The notes beneath the pieces are model-generated. The model saw only the letters and a program-made list of their open reading frames with translations. It made no database searches and had not been told where the DNA came from. The position numbers were made by a program, and so were the translations under genes. This document shows, in pieces, positions 42,438 to 50,089 of a stretch of 64,000 nt of DNA (positions are counted from its first letter, which is position 1; each line of letters opens with the position of its first letter). Location of the stretch: NCBI RefSeq assembly GCF_021602585.1, contig NZ_BQIP01000003.1:124001-188000 (forward strand). Direction: 5' to 3'. The DNA is from Pseudomonas faucium (GTDB lineage Bacteria > Pseudomonadota > Gammaproteobacteria > Pseudomonadales > Pseudomonadaceae).

Positions 42438-42493
42438 CTGCACGTCGATTGCCTGATTCTGCCGCGCGGCAGGATCAGGCAATCGACGTGCAG
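42438..42493. promoter_or_regulatory. 56-bp near-perfect palindrome between ABM and AraC genes
   Basis: The left half 42438-42465 and the right half 42466-42493 are reverse complements over 28 bp with a single mismatch (position 58 against 73). There is no loop. The outer 20 bp (42438-42457 and 42474-42493) are exact. It can form a cruciform or bind a dimeric regulator on both faces. It sits between two divergent starts (42354 and 42557), so it most likely serves as the operator of the AraC protein. Confidence 0.8.
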
Positions 42494-42556
42494 CTTTCGA
42501 CTAGCGCCGGCCATTGCCCAAACCTATGCTGCGTCGGTCAGCAGAGGAAAGCCATC

Positions 42557-43477
42557 ATGACCACCGCCCCGTCCCTCGACCCGACCCTGGAAGTGCAACG
42601 CCAGGAGCTGGCCGAGCTGATCCGCCGACATGCCGGCGAACCCCATGGCCCGGCCTCGGCCATCGACGACTTGTACCTGGTGCGCTACACCGAAAACGTG
42701 CGGTCGGTGCCGACCCTGGCGCAACCGGCCCTGTGCATCCTCGCCCAGGGCAGCAAGAGCCTGTTCCTGGGCGATGAGCAATACGCCTACGACCCATTGC
42801 ACTACATGGTGGTTTCGGTGACCTTGCCGTTAAGCGGCGTCAAGCTCGACGCCAGCCCGGAGCAGCCCAGCCTTGGCCTGCGCCTGGACCTCGACCCGGC
42901 CGAGATCAGCCAGCTGATTGCCGAAAGCGGGCCGATGCTGGTGCCCAGCCTGCCCTCGGGGCGCGGCCTGTACGTGGAAAGGACCGACCCGCAGATGCTC
43001 GATGCCCTGCTGCGCCTGATCCGACTGCTGGATACGCCGCGCGACATTGCCATGCTGGCACCGCTGTTTCGCCGGGAAATCCTCTACCGCCTGCTGCGTG
43101 GGCCGCAGGGCTACCGCCTGTATGAAATCGCCCTGGCCAACAGCCAGACGCACCGGGTGTGCCAGGCCATCACCTGGCTCAACCAGAACTTCCAGCAACC
43201 GCTGCGCATCGAGGACCTGGCACGGGAAGTCAACCTCAGCACCTCGACCTTGCACCACCGGTTCAAGGCCGTGACGTCGATGAGCCCGCTGCAGTATCAG
43301 AAGCAGCTGCGCCTGCAGGAGGCGCGGCGGCTGATGCTCAATGACGGGCTGGAAGCGGCGGTGGCGGGCTATCGGGTGGGGTATGAAAGCCCGTCGCAGT
43401 TCAGCCGGGAGTACAGCCGGCTGTACGGGGCGCCGCCGATTCGCGATGTGGCGCGGTTGCGCGCCAGTGCCGGCTGA
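42557..43477 (+). CDS. AraC-family regulator (AraC_N type)
   Basis: The 306-residue protein has an N-terminal AraC_N ligand domain (VGALCILAQGSKSLFLGDEQYAYDPLHYMVVSVTLPLSG region, about 50-150) and two C-terminal AraC helix-turn-helix motifs (LRIEDLAREVNLSTSTLHHRFKAVTSMSPLQYQKQLRL; AGYRVGYESPSQFSREYSRLYG). The ATG at 42557 follows GAGGAAAG. It is divergent from the ABM-domain gene across the 56-bp palindrome, so autoregulation and control of that gene are likely. Confidence 0.9.
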   Translation: MTTAPSLDPTLEVQRQELAELIRRHAGEPHGPASAIDDLYLVRYTENVRSVPTLAQPALCILAQGSKSLFLGDEQYAYDPLHYMVVSVTLPLSGVKLDASPEQPSLGLRLDLDPAEISQLIAESGPMLVPSLPSGRGLYVERTDPQMLDALLRLIRLLDTPRDIAMLAPLFRREILYRLLRGPQGYRLYEIALANSQTHRVCQAITWLNQNFQQPLRIEDLAREVNLSTSTLHHRFKAVTSMSPLQYQKQLRLQEARRLMLNDGLEAAVAGYRVGYESPSQFSREYSRLYGAPPIRDVARLRASAG

Positions 43478-45115
43478 TCAGCCGGCTACCGCCGCCTGCC
43501 AGCGGTTCTGGTCCACCTCGATCAAGGTCGGCCCCTTGCGCTCTGCGGCGCGCCCAAGGGCAGCCTGCAATTGCTGCACGTCGGCAACCGCCTCGGCCTC
43601 GGCCCCCAGTGCCTTGGCCACGCCAATGAAGTCCGGCGTGTGGATGTCCACCCCGACCGGTTCGATGGCACGGTTGACCATGTACTTCTTGATCTCCTCA
43701 TAGCCCTGGTTATTCCACAGCAGCACGATCAGCGGCACCTGCGCCTCCACCGCGCTGGCCAGCTCCGGCAGGGTGAACTGCAGGCCACCATCGCCAATCA
43801 GGCACACCGCAGGCGCGCGCTCGGGTAGCTGCTCGGCACTGCCCAGCCAGGCGCCCATCGCCGCAGGCAGCGCATAGCCCAGGGTGCCGTAGCCGGTCGA
43901 GGCGTTGAACCAGCGCCGGGGCGCGGGCATGTCCAGGGTCAAGTTGCCGGTGTACACCGGCTGGGTCGAATCCCCCACCAGGATGGCATTGGGCAGGCGC
44001 TCGAGGATGCTGGTCAGCAGGCGTGTCTGGCTCAGGGTCGGCTGGTCCCAGCTGGCCGCCAGGGTGTCGCGCAGCCGCTGTGCACGCGCCGCGCCCCACT
44101 GGCTGTCATGGCCTGGGGCTGGCAACACCTGCAAGGCGTCCAGCAACGCCTGCGCGGCCAGCTCGGCATCGGCGACCAAGGCCAGCTCCGGCAGGTAATT
44201 GCGCACGGTCTGGTCCGGGTCGATGTCGACCCGCAGCAGGCTGCCGGGGATCTCGAAGCCACCTTTGAACGTCACGTCGTAATCGGTTTCGGCAAGCTCG
44301 GTGCCGATCGCCAGCACCACGTCAGCTTCGGCCACCAGCGCGCGGGTGGCCACCAGCGACTGGGTCGAGCCGATCTGCAGCGGGTGCTCGGCCGGCAACA
44401 GGCCTTTGGCGTTGATGGTCAGGGCCACCGGCGCCTGCAGGTACTCGGCCAGGCGCGCCAGCGGCGCACCTGCGGCCAAGGCGCCGCCACCGGCGAGGAT
44501 CAGCGGCTTGCGTGCCTTGGCCAGGCGTTCGGCCATCTGCGCCACGGCCTGCGGCGCCGCGCCTGCGCGGCTGCTGCGCACCGGGCGGCCCGGCAGCAGG
44601 TGGTCGGCGGGCTCGACCAGCACATCCAGCGGGATTTCGATGTGCACCGGGCGCGGGCGCGCGCCGTCGAACACGGCAAAGGCGCGAGCCAGCACCTGCG
44701 GCAGGTCGTCGGCGCTCATCAGCGTCTGCGAGAAGGCCGCCACACCGGCCACCAGCGCGCCCTGGTTGGGCAGCTCGTGCAGCTTGCCTCGGCCACCGCC
44801 CAGTTGATCACGCGACTGCACGCTGGAAATCACCAGCATGGGGATCGAGTCGGCATAGGCCTGGCCCATGGCAGTGGTGATGTTGGTCATGCCGGGGCCG
44901 GTGATGATGAAGCACACGCCGGGTTTGCCACGGGTACGTGCGTAGCCATCAGCCATGAAACCAGCGCCCTGCTCGTGGCGCGGGGTGATGTGGCGGATGG
45001 ATGAAGCCGCCAGGCCTCGGTACAGCTCCACAGTGTGCACACCGGGGATGCCGAAGACATGGTCCACACCATAGCCTTCAAGGAGTTTGACCAGTACTTC
45101 GCCGCAGGTTGCCAT
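43478..45115 (-). CDS. ThDP-dependent decarboxylase, AruI-like (5-guanidino-2-oxopentanoate)
   Basis: The 545-residue enzyme has the three thiamine-diphosphate domains of the acetolactate synthase family. The activating Glu is in PRHEQGAGFMADGYAR, and the ThDP-binding motif is IGDGGLQFTLPEL to NNQGYEEI. It resembles AruI, which decarboxylates 5-guanidino-2-oxopentanoate in the arginine transaminase pathway, more than biosynthetic IlvB. The transaminase AruH is not adjacent. The start is set at the ATG at 45115 (MATCGEVLVKLLEGYGV); an in-frame GTG is three codons upstream. The LysR gene is divergent. Confidence 0.8.
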   Translation of the reverse strand: MATCGEVLVKLLEGYGVDHVFGIPGVHTVELYRGLAASSIRHITPRHEQGAGFMADGYARTRGKPGVCFIITGPGMTNITTAMGQAYADSIPMLVISSVQSRDQLGGGRGKLHELPNQGALVAGVAAFSQTLMSADDLPQVLARAFAVFDGARPRPVHIEIPLDVLVEPADHLLPGRPVRSSRAGAAPQAVAQMAERLAKARKPLILAGGGALAAGAPLARLAEYLQAPVALTINAKGLLPAEHPLQIGSTQSLVATRALVAEADVVLAIGTELAETDYDVTFKGGFEIPGSLLRVDIDPDQTVRNYLPELALVADAELAAQALLDALQVLPAPGHDSQWGAARAQRLRDTLAASWDQPTLSQTRLLTSILERLPNAILVGDSTQPVYTGNLTLDMPAPRRWFNASTGYGTLGYALPAAMGAWLGSAEQLPERAPAVCLIGDGGLQFTLPELASAVEAQVPLIVLLWNNQGYEEIKKYMVNRAIEPVGVDIHTPDFIGVAKALGAEAEAVADVQQLQAALGRAAERKGPTLIEVDQNRWQAAVAG

Positions 45116-45199
45116 GGGTTTCACCTTGCATCTTGTTGGAGATCTGCGCCCATTGGACCCAACCCGCGGCTATCGCCACAATGCAAAAAAACACATACT

Positions 45200-45222
45200 A
45201 GCCATGTCCTGTAATCATGGCT
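45200..45222 (+). promoter_or_regulatory. Inverted repeat between AruI-like and LysR genes
   Basis: AGCCATG (45200-45206) and CATGGCT (45216-45222) pair across 9 nt. It lies in the 114-nt divergent gap, 8 nt before the LysR ATG, and is a candidate LysR binding site. Confidence 0.4.
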
Positions 45223-45229
45223 TATCGCA

Positions 45230-46105
45230 ATGAAACGCCTACCACCCCTGCCCGCCCTGCATACGTTTCTGGTCACCGCCCAGCACTGCAATTTCACCCG
45301 CGCCGCCCAGCAGCTGCATATCACCCAGGGCGCGGTCAGCCGGCAGATTGCCGGGCTCGAAGAGCACCTGGGCTATGCCCTGTTCCAGCGCCAGGCGCGC
45401 GGCCTGAGCCTGACCCGCGAGGGGCAGGACTGGCTGCCGCGGGTGCAGCAGGTATTTGCATTGATCGAGCAAGGCGTGCGCGAGGTGGGTGGGCGCAGCG
45501 CCACCTTGCAACTCAAGGCGCCAACCTGCGTGATGCGCTGGCTGCTGCCGCGCCTGATGGAATGGCAGGCGCTGCGCCCGGACGTGCCGGTGGAGCTGAC
45601 CACCACGGTGCAGCACGGCGTGGATTTTCGCCGCGAGGGCTTCGATGCGGCGGTGGTCTATGGCGACGCGCCGAATCATGGGCTGCACGTGCGCAAGCTG
45701 TTCGACGAGCAACTGACCCCGGTGTGTGCGCCCTCGTTGCTGGCGGGGCCTGTGCCGCTGAGGGAGGTCGCCGACCTCAAGCGCCATATGCTGCTGCACC
45801 CCTCGCGCGACGAGCATGACTGGCGGCTATGGCTGCAGGCCGCAGGTGCCGCCCTGGATGGCCAAGGGCGCAGGCAGCATTTCGAAACCCTGGACATGGC
45901 CATGGCGATGGCCTCGCAGGGGACCGGAGTGGCCATTGGTGATCGGGCGCTGATCGGCGACGACCTCAACAGCGGCAGGCTGTGCATGCCGTTCGGGCTA
46001 AAGGTGCTGACGGGCAAGGGCTATTACCTGGCGTGTCAGCCGAGGAACGTGCCGGCGGGGCTGGTCGAATTGATGGATTGGTTGCAGGGCCGGGCTGAGC
46101 AGTAA
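45230..46105 (+). CDS. LysR-type regulator, divergent from AruI-like gene
   Basis: The 291-residue protein has an N-terminal winged helix (HTFLVTAQHCNFTRAAQQLHITQGAVSRQIAGLEEHLGYALFQRQARGLSLTREG) and the usual substrate-binding domain, with the GcvA-like RPDVPVELTTTVQHGVDFRREGFDAAVVYG. By position it should control the AruI-like decarboxylase gene. A REP pair follows it. Confidence 0.9.
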   Translation: MKRLPPLPALHTFLVTAQHCNFTRAAQQLHITQGAVSRQIAGLEEHLGYALFQRQARGLSLTREGQDWLPRVQQVFALIEQGVREVGGRSATLQLKAPTCVMRWLLPRLMEWQALRPDVPVELTTTVQHGVDFRREGFDAAVVYGDAPNHGLHVRKLFDEQLTPVCAPSLLAGPVPLREVADLKRHMLLHPSRDEHDWRLWLQAAGAALDGQGRRQHFETLDMAMAMASQGTGVAIGDRALIGDDLNSGRLCMPFGLKVLTGKGYYLACQPRNVPAGLVELMDWLQGRAEQ

Positions 46106-46120
46106 AGAGCCGTGCAGGCC

Positions 46121-46212
46121 CTTGTGGGAGCCGACATGCCGGCGATGAGGCCAGGGCAGGCAATGCCGGCTCGCCTGTGCGGGCCCTATCGCCGGCAAGC
46201 CGGCTCCCACAG
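46121..46212. repeat. REP pair (outward-facing) after the LysR gene
   Basis: The copies at 46121-46152 and 46182-46212 are REP units in reversed order relative to those at 9207. The first unit has a mutated core (GACATGCC in place of GGCTTGCC). Confidence 0.85.
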
Positions 46213-46233
46213 AGAGGGTAGAGCAGCGCCGGC

Positions 46234-46848
46234 TCAGTAGCCGACGGTGAACCGCTGCCGCGAGTGCGCCGGCTTTTCCAGCTCATCGATCATGGCGATG
46301 GCGTAGTCGGCAAAGCTGATCCAGCTCTTGCCATCGGCGCCGATCAGCAAATGGTCCTTGCCCAAGGTGTAGTGCCCGGTGCGCTCGCCTTCGACGAACT
46401 CCGCCGACGGCGAGAGGAAGGTCCAGTCCAGGTTCTGCTCCTGGCGCAATTGCTCGAGGAACCTTGCCCCGGCACTCGCTTCTGCCTTGTAGGCCTCTGG
46501 AAAGTCCGGGCTGTCGATGACCCGGTGCCCGGAAGGCAGCAGCAGGCTGCCGGCGCCGCCCACCACCAGCAGGCGCTTGACCCCGGCCCGCTTGACCGGC
46601 TCGATGATCGCGTGCGGCTCGATGGTGGCGAAATGTGCCGCGCTCAGCACCGCGTCCACCCCTGCCAGCGCCTTTTGCAGCGCCGCGCTGTCGGTGACAT
46701 CCAGCGCCTGTACCGTAACGCCATCGCGGCCCTGCAGCCGTGAAGGGTCACGGGCAATGGCCAGCACACTGTGCCCGCGGCGCAGGGCTTCTTCCAGCAG
46801 TTGGCTGCCAGCCCGGCCGGTAGCGCCGATGATTGCAATCTTGCTCAT
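46234..46848 (-). CDS. NAD(P)-binding oxidoreductase (YwnB/NmrA-like atypical SDR)
   Basis: The 204-residue protein has the N-terminal dinucleotide motif KIAIIGATGRAGSQLLEEALRRGHSV, then ALDVTDSAALQKALAGVDAVLSA. It lacks the YxxxK pair of classic SDRs and matches the atypical NAD(P)-binding group of NmrA/YwnB proteins. It could reduce quinones or bind NADP as a sensor. GGAG lies 8 nt before the ATG at 46848. It follows the MBL-fold gene by 27 nt, and the two form a unit opposite a LysR gene. Confidence 0.85.
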   Translation of the reverse strand: MSKIAIIGATGRAGSQLLEEALRRGHSVLAIARDPSRLQGRDGVTVQALDVTDSAALQKALAGVDAVLSAAHFATIEPHAIIEPVKRAGVKRLLVVGGAGSLLLPSGHRVIDSPDFPEAYKAEASAGARFLEQLRQEQNLDWTFLSPSAEFVEGERTGHYTLGKDHLLIGADGKSWISFADYAIAMIDELEKPAHSRQRFTVGY

Positions 46849-46875
46849 GGGAAACACTCCATCAAGTGAACGGAA

Positions 46876-47751
46876 TTACCACTTCATCTCGCCCTTGGCG
46901 ACCTTGGCGCTGAGCTCCAGCGAGCTTTCATCGGCAAGGCCCGGGTAACGCTTGCTCATGGCCGCGACCAACGCCCCGGCATCTTTTGCCTTGGCGGTTT
47001 CGGCATCGAAGTCACGAATGTAGTTCGCGGTGAAGCGCACTGCCTCCAGCGAACGGCTGCTTTGGCCCATGAAGTGGCCGGGGATGACCGTGCGCGGCGC
47101 CAGCTTTTCGATCTGCGCCAGCGTGCCGAGCCAGTCGGCATGGGACTTGGGCGACTGGGTGTCGGCCACCCACACATGGATGTTCTCTGCCACCACCACG
47201 CCACCAACCACGGCCTTGATCGACGGGATCCAGACGAAACTGCGGTCAGGTTGCGGGCCATCCAGGCCCATCACCTCAAGGGCCTGGCCTTCCAGCAACA
47301 GCCGGTTGCCATCGAGCACCTGCGGCACCACCAGCCGGGCGGGTTTGTCGGCGCCCATCTGCGGGCCCCAGTAGGCCAGCTTGGCGTCCTTGGTCTGGCG
47401 GATATGCGCCACCGTGGCCGCCGAGGCCAGGACCTTGGCATCCGGGAAGGCCTGGGTCAGGGTGTCGAGGCCGAAGTAGTAGTCCGGGTCGCCATGGCTG
47501 ATGTAGATGGTCTTCAACTGCTTGCCGCTGGCCCGCAGGCGCTGCGCCAGCTGCTCGGCCTGGGCCTTGCCGAACTGGGCATCGACCAGGATCGCGTCCT
47601 TCTTGCCGGTCACGATCACCGAACTGACCGGGAAGATCGCCTCTTGCCCGGGGTTGTAGACTTCAAGGTGCAGCGGCTCGGCCGCCAGCACCGGGCCGGT
47701 CAGCGCAACACAGGCCAGCAACAGGCCGCGCAAAGGCGTGAAAAGAGACAT
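46876..47751 (-). CDS. Secreted MBL-fold hydrolase with altered metal motif
   Basis: The 291-residue precursor has a signal peptide ending VLAA near residue 24. The fold is metallo-beta-lactamase-like: FPVSSVIVTGKKDAILVDAQF, then the usual HxHxDH position reads His86-Gly-Asp88-Pro-Asp90-Tyr91, and a late VIPGHFMG. Two histidines of the consensus are replaced (Asp88, Tyr91). It may use a different metal set or may not be a hydrolase of the standard kind. The ATG at 47751 is chosen over an upstream GTG. It heads a two-gene unit with the SDR gene. Confidence 0.85.
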   Translation of the reverse strand: MSLFTPLRGLLLACVALTGPVLAAEPLHLEVYNPGQEAIFPVSSVIVTGKKDAILVDAQFGKAQAEQLAQRLRASGKQLKTIYISHGDPDYYFGLDTLTQAFPDAKVLASAATVAHIRQTKDAKLAYWGPQMGADKPARLVVPQVLDGNRLLLEGQALEVMGLDGPQPDRSFVWIPSIKAVVGGVVVAENIHVWVADTQSPKSHADWLGTLAQIEKLAPRTVIPGHFMGQSSRSLEAVRFTANYIRDFDAETAKAKDAGALVAAMSKRYPGLADESSLELSAKVAKGEMKW

Positions 47752-47790
47752 CGCAAGCACTCACTCGTAGAAGAATGCCTCACAGCTTAG

Positions 47791-47851
47791 TTGCCCGATC
47801 CGTAACAAAAAATGCGATGCTCAGACATAGTTTGTTTCTGAAATCGGGCAA
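47791..47851 (+). promoter_or_regulatory. Inverted repeat pair between MBL-fold and LysR genes
   Basis: TTGCCCGAT (47791-47799) and ATCGGGCAA (47843-47851) are exact 9-bp complements, centred 52 bp apart (about five turns). They occupy the divergent promoter gap and may be half sites for the LysR protein. Confidence 0.45.
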
Positions 47852-47854
47852 ATC

Positions 47855-48754
47855 ATGGACCGTCTCAACGCCATGCGCGTATTCGTCACCGTCGTCGACC
47901 TGGGCAGCCAATCGGCGGCGGCGGATCATCTGCAACTGTCACGGCCAGTGGTTTCACGCTATTTGGCCGAGCTGGAAGACTGGGTCGGCGCGCGGCTGAT
48001 GCAGCGCACCACGCGCAAGCTGAGCCTGACCGCTGCCGGCCAGCAGACCCTGCCCCGCTGCCGCCAGCTGCTGGAGCTGGCCGGCGACCTGCAAACCGCC
48101 GTGCGCCAACCCGATGACGCGCCACGCGGGCAGTTGCGCATCAGCGTCAGCACCTCGTTCGGCCAGGCACAGTTGGTGGACGCAGTGGCCGAGTACGTGC
48201 GCCGCTATCCCGGCGTGAAGGTGGAGCTGCAGATGCTCGACCGCACCGTGAACCTGGTGGACGAGCGCATCGACCTGGCCATCCGCACCAGCAACGACCT
48301 GGACCCCAACCTGATCGCCCGGCGCCTGACCGTGTGCCGCTCGGTGGTGTGCGCGGCCCCGGCCTACCTGCGCGAGCACGGCACACCGCAGCGGGTCGAG
48401 GAGTTGAGCCAGCACAATTGCCTGACCCACGCCTACTTCGGCCACAGCCTCTGGCATTTCGAGGTGGACGGCCAGCAGGTCGCGGTGCCGGTGGACGGCA
48501 ACATCAGCGCCAACGAAGCGATGACCTTGCAAAAGGCGGCGCTGGCCGGCGCGGGGGTCGCCATGCTGCCGACCTACCAGGCCGCAGCAGCCCTGCACAG
48601 CGGCGAGCTGGTGCGCCTGCTGCCCGAGGCGCGGCCACGGGAGCTGAACTTGAATGCGGTGTACACGTCCCGCAAGCACATGCCGGCAACCTTGCGCAGC
48701 ATGCTGGACTTTCTCGCGCAGCGCTTCACCGCGGAGCCTGAGTGGGACCGCTAG
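47855..48754 (+). CDS. LysR-type regulator, divergent from MBL-fold gene
   Basis: The 299-residue protein starts MDRLNAMRVFVTVVDLGSQSAAADHLQLSRPVVSRYLAELEDWVGARLMQRTTRKLSLTAAG, typical of the LysR group that often controls adjacent oxidoreductases. It has a complete effector domain (LRISVSTSFGQAQLVDAVAEYVRRYPGVKVELQMLDRTVNLVDERIDLAIR). It likely regulates the MBL-fold/SDR pair through the inverted repeat between them. Confidence 0.92.
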   Translation: MDRLNAMRVFVTVVDLGSQSAAADHLQLSRPVVSRYLAELEDWVGARLMQRTTRKLSLTAAGQQTLPRCRQLLELAGDLQTAVRQPDDAPRGQLRISVSTSFGQAQLVDAVAEYVRRYPGVKVELQMLDRTVNLVDERIDLAIRTSNDLDPNLIARRLTVCRSVVCAAPAYLREHGTPQRVEELSQHNCLTHAYFGHSLWHFEVDGQQVAVPVDGNISANEAMTLQKAALAGAGVAMLPTYQAAAALHSGELVRLLPEARPRELNLNAVYTSRKHMPATLRSMLDFLAQRFTAEPEWDR

Positions 48755-48767
48755 CCGGCGGCGGCGG

Positions 48768-49637
48768 TCACTCCTCGACGCTCATGTATTCCTTGGCCCA
48801 GCGGATGTAGTCCTCAGGCTGGGTGTAGGTGTGCGAGAGCTCGGTGGCGCTGAGGTTCTCGGACTTGTTCTGCTGGCCACGCTGCAGGCGCAGGCAATCG
48901 TAGGTGGCCTTGATCGAGGCGAAGTAGGCGGCGTGGCCGTCGACCACGATGCGCACGCCCAGGCGCGCCAGGCGCTCGTCATCGCGCAGGTTGGGGTTGG
49001 CGTAGGTCACCAGCATCAGCGGCACGGTCAGGTGCTCGGCGATCTGCTCGAGCTGCTCGAAGTCCTTCACCCCCACCATGCAGATACCGTCGGCGCCGGC
49101 CTTCTGGTAGCTCTGGGTGCGCACGATGATCTCTTCGGTGCTGAGCACGCCGGCATTGGTGCGGGCGATGATCGACAGCGAGGAATCGACCCGCGCCTCC
49201 AGCGCTGCGCGAATCTTGCCCACGCCCTCGTCCACCGGGATCAGGTCGGTGGACTTGCGCCCGAACTGGGCCGGCAGCAGGGTGTCCTCGATGGTCAGCG
49301 CGGCCACGCCGGCACGCTCGAGCTCGATGACCGTGCGCATCACATTGAGCGCATTGCCGTAGCCGTGGTCGGCGTCGGCCAGCACCGGCAACTGGGCCAC
49401 GCGGCCGATGCGGGTCGCCTGCTCGACGAATTCGCTGAGGGTGATCAGGGCGAAGTCCGGCGCTGCCAGTACCTGCAAGGATGCGACCGAACCGCCAAGA
49501 ATGCCGACTTCGAAGCCCAGGTCGGCGGCAATGCGCGCCGACATCGGGTCGAACACCGAAGCGGTGTGGTAGCAGGCACCTGAAGCGAGCAGCTCGCGGA
49601 AGGCAAAACGCAGATCTTGATGGGAAGCCTTGGGCAT
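48768..49637 (-). CDS. Oxaloacetate decarboxylase (isocitrate lyase/PEP mutase superfamily)
   Basis: The 289-residue enzyme has the superfamily barrel with [34 protein letters not shown] (metal-binding Asp pair) and [17 protein letters not shown]. It matches the P. aeruginosa PA4872-type oxaloacetate decarboxylase rather than isocitrate lyase, lacking the KKCGH motif. It converts oxaloacetate to pyruvate and CO2. The ATG at 49637 ([16 protein letters not shown]) follows GGAG. It stands alone. Confidence 0.85.
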   Translation of the reverse strand: MPKASHQDLRFAFRELLASGACYHTASVFDPMSARIAADLGFEVGILGGSVASLQVLAAPDFALITLSEFVEQATRIGRVAQLPVLADADHGYGNALNVMRTVIELERAGVAALTIEDTLLPAQFGRKSTDLIPVDEGVGKIRAALEARVDSSLSIIARTNAGVLSTEEIIVRTQSYQKAGADGICMVGVKDFEQLEQIAEHLTVPLMLVTYANPNLRDDERLARLGVRIVVDGHAAYFASIKATYDCLRLQRGQQNKSENLSATELSHTYTQPEDYIRWAKEYMSVEE

Positions 49638-50089
49638 GATCACTCCGCTAAATACGTGAAAATTGAACGGTTGCTACCGACCCCTGAATCGGGTCTACCT
49701 GACCTGTTCCAACCGTCGCCATCTGGGCGGTCATGCTCGACATGCAGGCAGAGGAATAAAAGGTGTGGGAGACAGCGACACGCAAACCGGCGGCTCTTGG
49801 TTGCACCAAGCTGGTGCGAGCCCCGGTTTTCAGCCTCTGCGGTACAGCCACGATATCACGCGGCCATGCAGCACTGGATGAATGCGCCAATGCCGATCTT
49901 GCATAGGGGATGCAGATAGTACATAGGAAGCTACCTAAGTCGGGTTACAATTCGATGGCCTCTTCGCGGGGCAAGCCCGCTCCCACAGTCATTGTGCCGT
50001 CTCAAGGGCAGTGCAGTACCTGTGGGAGCGGGCTTGCCCCGCGAAGAGGCCGCTACAGGCAACCCACAGCCTATGACAAGGTAATTCCC
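49638..50089. other. Intergenic region with a REP pair
   Basis: Apart from the REP pair at 49957-50051, I find no gene or clear regulatory site in these 452 bases. Short reading frames there have no start or family support. Confidence 0.6.
49957..50051. repeat. REP pair, variant family (GGGGCAAGCCCGC core)
   Basis: Arms 49957-49987 and 50021-50051 are exact 31-bp complements with the core CGCGGGGCAAGCCCGCTCCC. The core differs from the common GCCGGCAAGCCGGC type, with compensating changes in both sides of the small stem. Confidence 0.9.

Noticed and set aside
49644-49956. Small reading frames between the oxaloacetate decarboxylase gene and the REP
   Set aside because: They have no ribosome binding site, no family match and no suitable codon pattern.
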